A DNA stretch of 64,000 nucleotides from Agelaius tricolor (lineage: Eukaryota > Chordata > Aves > Passeriformes > Icteridae), in the NCBI GenBank assembly GCA_023055355.1, contig JALJCS010000004.1:33784244-33848243 (forward strand), read 5' to 3'. The notes beneath the pieces are model-generated. The model had not been told where the DNA came from and searched no databases. It saw nothing but the letters and a program-made list of their open reading frames with translations. The translations under genes and the position numbers were made by a program. Positions 1 to 12,242 of this stretch are shown piece after piece. Every line of letters begins with the position of its first letter. The first letter of the stretch is position 1.

Positions 1-2047
1 AGCTGAGAGAGCTTATCAGATGTATTCAGGTGAGTAAGAGTAAACATGAGAGAAAAACTTCTTTTGCTCCTTCTGTTTTTCAGCACCCAGGAGACTTTGA
101 GTTAATTTGTCCTTATGAATATATGTATAGGTAGATCAGGATCTTAGGTATAAGTCCCGATTGTTGCTCACCTGCCAATAGTCTATGCCTCAATGCTATT
201 ATCATCCACTGTACCAAATTAAAGTGAGAGCAAACAAACCTCCTGTAGTCATGCTTTCCATTATCATATACCTAAATCTAAGTTTTCAGGCCATGAGGAT
301 ATGGGAAGTGGTCCACAGAACCAAAGGAAACTGTAAAGTGTATATTGTTTCAAATTTAAAATTTTGATGATAAGAACACATAAGAAATTAGAAAGCTTAA
401 CATGATTTGTTGGAGACCACTGCTTTAGGGAGAAGGAGAGTACAGAATTCTCTGATTTTAGTGGGTTTAGGACAGATCCAGACAAGTATTTTAAAGCAAG
501 CTTGTTTGTGTAAGTATGACTTTATTAATTTTCCTGCTCAGCAATTCACCACAAACATCTGTAACAGCATTATTAGTAGTTTTGAGGCCACATTAATTCT
601 GGATGTTCTTAAATAGCATTTTTGCAGATACTTCACAACACTTAAGAAAGGAACACTTTAGAAGGCTCTTGGCAGAACATGAGAAGGTTAAAACAGTCTC
701 ACTCACCTAGTTTTAATCTGGGAAGTTTGATGGTTGTGAGGACTAAGTAATCTGATTCCAAACTCTTTAACAAAATGAAATGTCTCCTATGGAGTTGATA
801 TTTCTGTGGTTTAGATCAAACTTTTGAACGTGTTGCCTACAGCAGGGGTTGTTTCTCAGGCACTAAATGCACAAATAGCCTCAGTATCCTCATCAGGCTG
901 TGCCTGTTTAATGAGAAGGACTTAAAAGGACACATTTGTTTGTTTTAAAAGACTTGTTTATGTACTTTGACACTTCATTGTTCTTGTGTACAAAGGAAAC
1001 CAGTGAATTTGATTCTGCCACAGAGCCCATATGTTATAAAAAAGTTTAAAATCCTTCATAGTTGTGATTTGAATTATTTTATCTTTTTAATGACCAAGAC
1101 TTTGTAGAAGATTAATTCACTGTTGGTGCTGTGTGATTAATTTAGGTCTGCAGCAAAACCTTTTCCTAAAAATAAAAGTGAGCTTTTGAGTGAAGAAATG
1201 CCACATAACAGGCAAAGCCTTGCAAGTTATATGTTCAACAGGATGAGGAAGCCAGATTTCTTAGGTGAACTGTTTTCCAAAAAGGCCCATTACTTCTCTT
1301 CTCTAAATGTTAATTTGGATGATTCAGTTATGGCCAAGTTAAGTCAGAGGGCTTAAACTTGGAAGAATGTGTATTGTGGGCAAAGCTTCAAAAGTCTCTT
1401 AACACAGTCAGTGTGGCATTTACTCTGGTTATTGATTTGTGTCTTCAAAGCTCTGCCTTATTTTAGGCTAATGGAATTTAATTAGACATCTGATTGCTGC
1501 TGAAAGTAGTAAAAATGAAGCTGTTGATGCTTTACTTGAGCTAAACATTTTATGGCATTTTTCCCAATCTCCTGGACATGTCTGAACATGTTTTTACTTT
1601 CCTACCTCAAGAGCCACTTGGCACGTCAACATATGTATATTTTGGCTTAAAGAAAAGACAGTAGTTTGGAAATACAAAAGACAGCTTCTGTCTTCTGTAA
1701 CAAGTCTTGTGTGTTAAGATGTAAAAGAGGTAATACATTAAATTAGAAAGAACTTGAAGTGCATAGTTGGAAGATAGCTGACTGATCGCTTGTGCTTTCT
1801 TAAAGAAAACTATTTAAGGTTTCAGTTAACAAGCAATTTCCTTCTCAGAATCTGCTTTCATCTATATGTGAACTTAGAATTTTGCTCTAAATAGAATAAC
1901 AAAGCCTAGTGACTCACCACATCAAAATAATTGATTGGAAGAATCTCGGATTTTCCTCAAAGGCTGAATGGGGAAACAATCTTATCCTGTGATGGCTAGA
2001 AGAATAGATTTTCACTCATATACTCTCTAGACATCTCTGAAATTCAT

Positions 2048-2139
2048 TGCTTATTGTGATAAACCATACATATCACAGGTATTCTGGATAGAAAAATATG
2101 TGGAAGATAGAAAAATATTGTGTCATATCACAATAAGCA
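2048..2139. repeat. Inverted repeat enclosing a direct duplication
   Basis: The 14-nt arm at 2048-2061 (tgcttattgtgata) is exactly reverse-complementary to 2126-2139. The 64-nt spacer carries two copies of gatagaaaaatat, separated by a few bases. No gene lies nearby and the function is unknown. Confidence 0.75.
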
Positions 2140-5100
2140 GATGGGAGTAGAGGCTGACAGCCTTGAAACTGTGGTACACACACAGAAGTGGCCAAATACT
2201 TGTAAATGGATTTAGTAGTTCAAAAGTAATAGTGAACTAAAGTATCTAGGGAGATATCTTGAGTGCTCAATAGCTATCTCAGTAGCTTGTGTCACATAAC
2301 ACTTCATTTACGGTACACATGCACACATACATAGAAACTATTGTATGCACAGGCCCAGCCAGAACTTGTGTTTGTGCATGTACATGTACATTTTCTTATT
2401 TAGAAACAACTTTTAAAAAAGGAATCTATGGATTGTCAATTATATGAAAATTCACCAGATTTGGAAATCTAACATCAAAATTATCTCAAACAAATTTTGC
2501 ATGATCATTACTCAAATGAAGATTAAAAATAACTGAAAAACTCAATAAGCATTAATAGAACTACCAGATGTTAATGCAAATGAAAGCTGCATTCACATGC
2601 AAACAGAATCCTAAGACTTAGCTGGATTAGTTACCTGAGCTTCTGTGACTAAGATAGTTCGGAAAAAGCCTCTATTTCTCTTCTGCTGAAGTACTTTTGA
2701 AGAAGCTTTCTATTTGCTGAGGGTCTTTGAGATTCCATTCCATTAAATGGGGAAAAATCTTAGAGGTACAAAATGTCTGAAAAAAAATCCTAAATGGTTT
2801 CATTAGATGCCATTGTTCACCCCAGATCATAGGCAGATCAAAAGAAAAAAATAGATTAAAAAACAAACAAACAAAAAACTTCCAACAACTTAGAATTCTT
2901 CTTTATGATTGACACAACAGATTTCATTTAGTTTCTAATAAAATTAATAAATATCATTATTTTATGTTGCTTTTCTGAGCAGTGTAGTGAAGATGTGTTT
3001 CTGCAAAAAAGTGGTGTTACCTGAGAGCAAAACAGTTTTAAATTTTCTAGACTTCCTTCATCTCATTTCCCACCAAACAGCATTAATGTGTGAACTTCTA
3101 GAACATGCAGTAAGTAATATGATGCGGTTTAGCTTTTTCATGCTAATGCACCTCAATAAACAGATTTTAGAAATGAAAATACATTTAAAACACAGGACTC
3201 CCAGCCCATCCAAATACAAAGCATAAAATTTTTCCCCATGATCTTTAGAAAAAATGTAAACAAGAAGCAATCTTTAGACATCTTGTCAAAATTTTCCTTT
3301 TACTATAGTCTAAATGTTTTTATACTTCAACCTATCCCAATATATTCCTGTTGGAGAAATTAGCTAAAAAATAAAAAAATCCAGTCCATTGTTTAAGGAG
3401 CCAAAAGAAAAGGATACCTTAATCATGTATTACTTCAACAAGGATTATAAGAAGAGAAAATCTTTTTAAACCTTCATTCTTCTTCCACTGTTAGTTACAG
3501 CACTTACTACCATTGAATTAACATCATCTTCCACTTCCATTATACTTGTTAGGTATAATGATTTAGCCCCCACTTTTTAAACTGTGATAGTTGTAAAATC
3601 TGGGCTGAGTTCTGCAGCCATCTCTCCCCACTCTCCCTGTGGTGAGGTGGCCTGTCCAAGTCAGCACCTCCACAGGCAGGGCAGGACAGGAACATCCTCC
3701 CTGCCTGACTAGGAGACAACTATATGGCACCAGGCAAGGCAAGAGACTGCCCAAAGATCATGAGAAAGGATGTTAAAATCACTATTTAGTCAATTCATTA
3801 TCATGAACAAACTTAGACATCTGAAAAGGGAATGAATACATCCTGGCTTTGTTGGAGATAGTAGGTGGATGATTGGAGAAGTGGTTATGTCTCCCTAATT
3901 ATTATAGAGTTAGGCAATAACGCTTAGTGAAAGAGACATGCATTTATATTACCTAGGCTCACTAATGTAAAACAATCTCCACCCTTCCCTCTTTAAATAC
4001 ATTCCTTTCCCCTTTTTTATTACTTATGGTAGAATTACTTATTCTTTATAGATAAACACATTCCTAAGGAACTCATTACAATGGCATTTTTTCTTTCTTT
4101 TCTGCATATATTCTTCTTTGCACAGTTCCTGTTTTGCTTCGTCTTTGCACAGTGCAATCATGTGCGTTAACTGTTAAAAACATACATTTCTCCTAGCTGC
4201 CCTCCTAGCTTAGCAGTATTTGTCCATAAAGGTAAAAGGAGCTGCAGAGAGAGAAACCTGCCAATTGCACAGCCAAAATATACTCAGTCACACACCCTGG
4301 GAATGGATGGATTCTGGAAGGATTGTACAGATTCCACCCTGATAGGTTTTGGTACCACATGCCCTATCTGATCCACTTATTTGAGTAAGTCCCACAACCA
4401 TGAAAAGATAGGCCTGACCTGTTTATTCCTGCAGGCATAGTTATCCACTCTACCCTGATCTGAACCAACAGATTTAGCCAAAGTTTCTGAAGCACATTTT
4501 TTTCAACATTATTTATTTAGGACTCAAATCCAGCTCCTGTGAAGTCAGAGGGAATTTGCCAGTGAATGTCAACACCTCTGCTATTTTATTCTTTGGCTTT
4601 CTAAGCAGGAACTGCCAATCATACCGTATTACACAGTCATTTTATTAGGCATCCAATCATGCTTTCATGAAGTAGAGACAAGTTACCGTTTGCCTTTGCT
4701 GGCTACAGAATTGGGCGCCTTCAGCAAACCACCACATTCTCTACGTGTTTCTTTTCTTGGAAGACACAACTCTAAACTTCAAACCATTCTGCCTTATGAG
4801 AGGAAAAAAACCCAAAACATTATACTATCATGTATATATAGTATCAAGCTCATATCTGCAAGCCTATTTCCTGACATTTTTCCTCTCTTTCAGAACCTAA
4901 GTGTTTTCCTATTTCTTTCTGAATAGTAAAGACTGTAAAATAGACATTGGAAGATTCAAAGTGATACAGTTTTGCAGAACTAGAATGAAGAGTCAAGGAA
5001 ACATAACATATAGATCTAAATCTCATTTTTCATCAGAAAATCAACTTGAGCTTTATAAAATGTGTAATTATGACTTCAGATTCTTTATCTAGAGGTGTTT

Positions 5101-5247
5101 ATTTTTGACTGAAGTATCTTTTTGTGTGATTATTCTTAAAAACAGTGTCTACATATAACAAAACATATCCCTAACAATATTAGGCAATCTTCTTAAAATA
5201 TTGGCATGTTAGCATAGCAGCTCTTGGCAGAACTGAGAGCAGCAGAC

Positions 5248-5350
5248 AGATATGGCTTAAATTGTCTTCCTTTCTTTGTTTCCTTTTTTCCTCTTCCAGC
5301 TGCAGCCAAGGCAAGAAAACAAAGAAAGGAAGACAATTTAAGCCATATCT
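5248..5350. repeat. Perfect 34-bp inverted repeat with 35-nt spacer
   Basis: Arm 1 (5248-5281, beginning agatatggcttaaattgtc) is exactly reverse-complementary to arm 2 (5317-5350). The pairing is 34 of 34 with no mismatch, and it stops abruptly on both sides. The spacer (5282-5316) is pyrimidine-rich and then contains ctgcag. As RNA it would form a long uninterrupted hairpin. No flanking target duplication or transposon end was seen. Confidence 0.9.
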
Positions 5351-6534
5351 ACCTCCAAACTTTATAAACATTCAATAGCCCTTGGGGAGGGAAAGCAGAA
5401 ATATGGCAGTACACAAGCACTACCTAAGGAACACAAAATGGGAGTAACACAAGACTCCTCCACCCAGGGGGTTGCTTTAAAGCCATTTTGCACTGTCAGC
5501 ATCAATCGTGGCAGCTCTAAGCACCATGTACCATTTGACTGCACATTCCCCCTATTTACACTGTTGACTTGAATAAAGCTGGCTTTCTAAGCACTCTTCA
5601 GCTGACCAAACAAAGTGCTGAAATAAATAATAAAAGACATTTTAGATTAGTACAGTCCAGTTTTGATACCATTTATTCATAGCAGTCTGAAGAGGAGCAT
5701 TTACACAAAGCATCCAAATCATACAAATACTGAGGACCAAAAGAAGCAGCAGATAAATAACATGATATGACCTCTTCTGACAAAATAAACTGCAAACACA
5801 ATATGCAAGCCTTAGAGCTCATTGAACAAAAGAGATTACTTACAGATTGCCAAAAAAAAAAAAAAAGCAACATCTGTTACTGGTGTCTATAGAAAGAAAA
5901 TATTACTATTTAACTGCCATCAAAACCATTCTGTAGCTCTTAAAATCCACAGTTCAATTTAAATGTATTGTTTGGGGAGGTTTTTTTGAAACTTGATACT
6001 TTGTAAGGTTTTCTTTATTGCTTAAAAAAATGCTTTTCTGCAAAAAATTTCCTAATAAATCTTGAAATTCTTTTCAACAGGTCTAAGTATACTGAGCAAT
6101 ACTGCTTAGAAAAGCCTTTTCATTACATTGTGGTAGCTCTTTGGTTTGCAAATCAAAGAGATTAGATATATTGATATAGATAGATACATGTTTAGATATA
6201 TTTTCTTTGAGACTTCCAGACTCTACACTGTACTCTTAAAATGCTGTCATAATAAATTAAATATTCACAGTAAAGATAAAGGGCTTGGGGAGGTGTGCAT
6301 ATTAGTAATTATATTGATCATATATTAAAGATTCAATTATACATAGAAAATTTAAAATAATTCAAATCTAAAGTCTTTTGTATAAACAAAGCACTTAAAC
6401 TCCATCAATTTCATCAAATTACTTTGCATTTACACATTAAGTGCTTAATAAAGTTACTTTTGAGAGCTGAGATTCCTATAATGACTAAAGTATATCATAT
6501 TATTTTCTGTATCATGGCGAAATCATAAATTATT

Positions 6535-6955
6535 GGCTGGAAAGGGTCTTCAAGGCCTCTAGTCTAACCTCTTGCTCAAAGGAGGGCTGTTTTTGCAGTT
6601 AAATCAGGTTGCCTATGGCCCTTTTGAAAACCTCCAGACAAATTTTGAAAAATCTTAAAGAATGGAGAATATTTACTTCCCTTCACCCCCTGGTGGTGTT
6701 GCTTATACCACCCAGGATGCCATTGCTGTGAGGTCATGCTGCTGATCAGGTTCACCAAGAGGCCCAGTCCTTTTCTGCAAAGTTGGTCTTGTGACAGCCA
6801 GTACCCAGCATGTACCAGTGCATGGAGGTTTTCTGCCTCAAGTGCAGCCTTTACACTTGTTGAACTTGTTTCTGCTTATTCCATGGTTGCAAAGTTCCAT
6901 GGGTTTGTATATCTTCAGCTCATTTAACTTGACCCTCCTTTGAGCAATTACAATA
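6535..6955 (-). mobile_element. CR1 LINE 3' fragment (older copy)
   Basis: Read on the minus strand this is the 3' part of a chicken-repeat-1 retrotransposon. On the plus strand the diagnostic inverted 3' end reads ggctggaaagggtcttcaag, followed by the usual 'tctagtctaacctcttgctc' block. A further stretch resembles the CR1 sequence for the C-terminal reverse-transcriptase/3' region (gtaccagtgcatggaggtt). It is diverged and 5'-truncated, as is typical of CR1. Confidence 0.8.
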
Positions 6956-6959
6956 ATAC

Positions 6960-8335
6960 ACAACAGAACACTATAGAATAGCCCAGTTCTGTTGAAAGGG
7001 GACTACAGTGATCATCCAGTCCAACTGCCTGACTGAGGCCAACCAGAAGTGAAAGGATGTTGTTAAGGGCATTGTTCAAATGCATCTTAAACACTGTGAC
7101 AGGCTCAGGGCATTGGCCACCTCTCCAGGAAGCCCATTCCAGTGTTTGATTGCCCTGTCCATAAAGAAATGCTTCCTAATGTCCAGTTTGACCCCCTGTT
7201 GGCACAGCTTTGTACCATTCCCACACATTCCATTATTGGGTCCCAGGTAGAAGAGATGGAGATATCTCCTCTCACTCCCTGTGCTCAGGAACCTGTGCAG
7301 AGCAATGAGGTCACCCCTCAGCCTCCTTTTCTCCAAACTAGAGAGGCCCACAGTCCTTAATGACATCTCCCAGAACTTTCACCAGCTTTGTTACCCTCCT
7401 CAGGACACACTCAAGAACTGCCACATCCTTCTTCTCTGATTCTATGTTTTTTAAATCACAGGGCCCAGAACTGCACTCAACATTCTAGAAGAGGCTGCAC
7501 CAATGCTGAATACGGTGATAATCACCTCTTTTGCACTGGCATTGCAGTGTTTGATGCATCTTGGGATGCTGTTTGCCTGCCAGGCTGCCAGGGCTCACTG
7601 CTGACTCACACTGATCTGCTGCCGACCCGCATCCCACATCCCTCTCTGCAGGACTGCTCTCCTGCCACTCCTTTTCCAATTTGTACCTGTGTTCAATCTT
7701 ATCCTGTCCCACATACAGAACCCAGCATTTGTTCCTGAATTTCATGCCCTTGATGATTGCCCAATGCTCTATTTAGATCCCTCTGCAAGGCCTCTCATCC
7801 CTCAAGAGAGTCAAAAGCACCTCCCAGTTTAGTATCATCAACATAATAATGGTGCATTCATCTCCTGCATCCATATCACTGAGGAAAAGATCAAACACAA
7901 CTGGCAGAACCTGGAAGGCTTAGCAGAAGATCCTGCTAGTAAGGACTGAAATAAGTAACGAATTAGATATGGCAGCATCTTTCATGCCCTTCACTAGTAG
8001 ATCACTTACCTGATTCACCACCAGGTCTGTGATTTCCTTGGTTTTCTTTTTGCTGCAATATAACGGCAGAAGCCCTTCTTGTTGCACTTCACATGCCTTG
8101 CAGTACCAGCCAAACTTTGGTATTGCTAATTTCATCCTTGCATCCCCATATGGTGTTTCTATTCTTGGTAGTATATCCCATCTTCTGCTTTTCATACACT
8201 CCTTTCTTGTGTTTGAGATCAGCCACATGATCTCTGTTTGACCGCACTGGTTTCCTGCGGTGTCCGCTGTATGTCTTGAATATTGATGCGATATCAGTGG
8301 CCAATAAAGATTGAGTCAAAGCTCAATCTTTGTGG
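6960..8335 (-). mobile_element. CR1 LINE with internal deletion, minus orientation
   Basis: Positions 6960-7920 are the reverse complement of a CR1 3' region. They contain the hallmark 'gatcatccagtccaactgc' segment and the block on early 'cttcctaatgtccag' homology. Positions 7920-8335, read on the minus strand, give broken frames resembling the segment between the CR1 ORF2 endonuclease and reverse transcriptase, with elements like KKGVYEKQKMG and KKGFCRYIAAKRKP. The two parts are collinear in CR1 but most of the reverse transcriptase is missing between them. The copy is either internally deleted or two adjacent insertions. It is non-coding today. Confidence 0.75.
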
Positions 8336-11295
8336 GTTGTGTCTACAGGGATGGACAAATTAAAAAAAAATTGTTCCAATTTGGACTTTGGAGCATTCTA
8401 ATATTTTGGCTTAGAATTATTTTTTCCTGGTGAAACCATTCTATGTCTCTCATATCTGAACTATACATTAAGACTGAGACATGCTATCCCTCTCTGTCAG
8501 GGCTTTAGACTATGAATAAATCCATATGTGACAGTTTATTACTGTAATGAAAGGGTCAACAGGAACACTGGATCATGCACTTGAATGTCAGGCCTTTTTC
8601 TCTACACCATGGTTTTCTTTTGCCTTCATCAATCTTGTTACTGAATGAAGCACATATACCCATTCTGTTCATCACAGACTCAAAAGTGGAAAATGAGATA
8701 CAAATCCAGTGAGAATTCTAAAAAGCAGGAGCTTAATATTGAACCTGAATTCAAGGATACTTGACTGGAAGGATAGATGGAGAATATACATGAAAAAGTA
8801 ATCTAAGCACAGAATTCTGTGTCTCCTGAAGTCTGTTATAGGGATTTAGTGTAATTATAGGGATTTAGAAGAACTATAAAAAAAGAAGAGCTGGAAAAAG
8901 TTGAGATGGAAATGATTCATGAATGAATAATAATCTCAGTACAGCCAGAGCTGAATCAAGGAAGCAGCCTGGCAGTGCTGTAGGGATTGGGAAAGGTCAG
9001 TGACACACAAGCAAACTGTAAGGAGGATAGAAGGTTTAGAAATCATGTCAGACTCAAGGATGGCTTCAAGATTTCCTGTCTTCACTACTGCAGAAAATAA
9101 TTAAGCAAATTATTGCAATAGTTGCAGTCTTCTTACAAAGTTTAAAAAAACAAAACATATTTCATAGCTGCCAAACCAGCATCCCTACAGACTTTTGTTC
9201 CCTTTCAATAAAAGTTAATGGAAGTAGGGGTTCTGATGGGGTTCTGGTACTGACACCTGTCAAGGCTGGCCTTAATGCACTTGCTTTTAAACAATCTGTA
9301 ACATATTTGGGAATACACATGTAGGGGATTTATTTGTTTGAGGAGATTCTGCAGAGTTAAAGAAAAAAATACAAAACCAAACTAAAGAAACTGTATGAGA
9401 TTGACGTTGACAGCTCTTCTACAGATAATAAACATGTTAAAAAGGCATGGAACAAAGGATTATAAGAAATGCAGAATGTCATGTAAACAAAGCTCAAGTG
9501 CTCAACAGAAATGGCAATGGTAAATGAAAGAAAGTTGAAAGTAGCATTTTGAAAAAGCCGTGATATTTCAGGGTAAAAATAGTAAAACCTTAGACAAAGA
9601 AAAGGTGTAGAGGAGAGAACTGCTCAGTTACCTGCTTTTCAGAGCTGTTTGGAAATTAACAATGGCAAAAGCAAGGTGGGCATGATTCAGTGGAATCCCT
9701 TCTCCACTTGATAGGAGTTCAGTTCACCTTACTTGAAAATGTCATGCAAGACTGTAAAATGGAGACTTTACAGCTGGCTTTTATGCAACGCTGTTGTCCT
9801 AATGAGAAAATGTGAAAGGCTGAACAATAATTTCATAGACCTGCAAATCTAACAGAACACAGTCCTAGAGAAGAAATAAACAACTCTTGGATCAAAGACT
9901 TCATAGATCACCTTCACTGGAGGAATAAGTAAAAATTTATTAGTTGCTTTCTTTTCCCTTTTTTTTTTGAAGCCAGCTCACAATAAGTATACAGTTTAGT
10001 GTCAACTTAAATTACATCTACAGTTTTCTGACAGATTCATTTGCTTTTTGAGGTTTATGTCTAACCCACTGACAGTTTCTAATCAATAGGAGACAATTCC
10101 CTTTGAGAGTTATTAAAATATACCTTGCATTTAAATGCAGTAAAAAGCATGACTGAACATGCCTCTGTTCCTCATAACACATAAATACCACATCTGGCCC
10201 ATAAAAAACATGCATTATACAAAGGTTGTATGAATGCCAGATACATATTATTACATGGAACTGTTTTATCCATCTAGCCTAATTTCCAGATGTTTTGTTA
10301 TTTGTAGACAAGAGTATTGTCAAAACTGTTGTTCAAAGTCCATTTATTTCAAGAGGGCAAGGGACAGGGCTAGCAAGTTAAGCTACAGGAAATGTTTGTG
10401 ATACAGTTAATGGCAAATCATGTGACTGAATCATCAGTGCTATCATGTTTAAAGAAATGCACTTAAAAATTCAATTTCGGACTAAGATTTCACTTGACTG
10501 CATTTTAAATATGCACTTACTTATTCTTCCAGCAGTAAATGGCACATAATTGTAGGTAATATTTACAAAAAACAGAGCAAGAAACTAATAAAAATGAAAT
10601 GGAAACTATTAGTACAAAAATTGCTGGTAACTGTAACCATATCCAACAACATATCAAGCAGTTAGCTAAAAATTTTGAAGACATTGAAAACTAGTATCTT
10701 TTGATTCCTCCAATTTGGAATTGGGCTGTGGGATTCTTCTTGGGTTGGGGAGGTTGTTGGTTTCTGGGGTTTTTTTTAATCTCTAAAGAACAGAAATACA
10801 TTATCAAATATGTTTGGTAATGTATTAGGGTGACAGTTCTCAAAGAACCATATGGCATCTGAAAAGCTTGTTTGAGTCCTTCACAAAAGCCAGATTTCTA
10901 GTGCAATAGTTAAAGTATGACGTAGGGAAGGGGATGAAAAGGCATGTAGGTGAGCATATAAAGGAAAAGCAGCAGATACTATGTCATAAAAATGTTGTTT
11001 CACCAAGATGTCTGAAGACACAGGTCACAAAAGACTTTAAGCACAGCAAAGTAGAAATGAAGAATTGTAAGAATGCCACTAAAAAAAGAGTTACTGACAT
11101 AGGGGTTGGGCAGTAACGACTAGGTTCCTTGTAATGAAAGTACATTTTATTAAATGCAGGGCTTGGTTTAATGAAATACAAGATATACAGAGATGTGAAG
11201 GTTACCAAGTGAAAACACACATTTTTAGAATAATTGATGTATCAGTGTGACACTTCTGATTTCATCCTTGAAAACAAACAAACAAAAAAGCAACA

Positions 11296-11328
11296 ATTTG
11301 CTGTAGTCTTAGAATGACTACAGCAAAT
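11296..11328. repeat. Perfect 13-bp hairpin, 7-nt loop
   Basis: The arm atttgctgtagtc (11296-11308) is exactly complementary to gactacagcaaat (11316-11328). Confidence 0.85.
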
Positions 11329-12204
11329 ATACCTCACAATCCTATTCAAAATGTACAGATCTCCTAACTTCTCTTTTCTAAAAAGTAACATTAACCCCAA
11401 GGTCTTTTCTGTCCTATAATATTTCCTATACTGGCACTGAAAACCTCCAAGTTCCTCTGCTCAATTAATTGTGAGTCCTGTTTCAAATTACCGACTACTT
11501 CTCACATCAAGCCTTCTTTTTTTTGTAAGTCCTAAGCAGGAGCACAGCCATTAAAAAAAACCCAGACATTTCAGGTGAAGGGAGGCAGACCTAATAGGGT
11601 CTCAGGAAACCCTGGAGGCTACAGTCGAGGGTGGACTCCATAGTTAATGATTAATTTGTTTACCTGTCTTCAAATTTACTAAACACCAATATTTAAAACA
11701 GGGTTATAACTATATCCACAAAAAACATTAAAAACCCCAATTTTTTTGAAATACATAATGGCTGGGAGGGTATAATTCATTTCAGTCCTATGAATACCCT
11801 AACCTTGTAAGTTGTTTTTTCCTGAAAACTAACAAAGACTACAAAAATGTCCCAAGGTTTTAGACAGCACTAAAAGATGGGAAAACATTCATCATTCTGC
11901 CCATAAAAAATATGATGGTTGATCCACTATCACCGATAATTTGTCAGAAGTTGAGCTAAGGTGATGATCAATAATTTACCCTACTTCTCAAGTTAAGACC
12001 TGTCCTGCTGCAGCCATCAGTTTTATTCTCTAAAGACAGCTCCAGTGACTTTCTGATTGGTTAGCATTCTGGGTGTTGTGCATTAGCAGGCCCCCTAAAC
12101 CAGTCAGAAAACTTGGGGTTTAGTGTACTGCCAACTACAGGCAAGGACATTTAGAATTAAAGATTGAGTAGCACAGCACATAAGATTATCCTTGGTAAAC
12201 ACAA

Positions 12205-12242
12205 AGCTGGCTATTCACTTGCCTTGCTGTGAATAGCCAGCT
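12205..12242. repeat. Perfect 14-bp hairpin, 10-nt loop
   Basis: The arm agctggctattcac (12205-12218) is exactly complementary to gtgaatagccagct (12229-12242). Confidence 0.88.

Larger units (their letters stand above)
1..6530. other. Intergenic DNA without a recognisable gene
   Basis: This is AT-rich sequence with only short, chance-length open frames. None resembles a known protein or continues through plausible splice sites. It contains a perfect 34-bp inverted repeat (5248-5350), a nested 14-bp inverted repeat with internal direct repeats (2048-2139), and a locally GC-richer stretch around 3600-3730. In other vertebrates ENC1 lies on this side of HEXB, so the region may hold distal regulatory DNA, but nothing in the sequence itself proves that. 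Confidence 0.6.

Noticed and set aside
7388..7745. 116-codon and 86-codon frames near 7.4-7.7 kb
   Set aside because: They fall within CR1 3' sequence and do not follow the CR1 coding frame.
7920..8335. Possible processed pseudogene of a basic cellular protein
   Set aside because: The Lys-rich minus-strand peptide fragments fit the linker region of CR1 ORF2 better, and 3' CR1 sequence adjoins in the right order.
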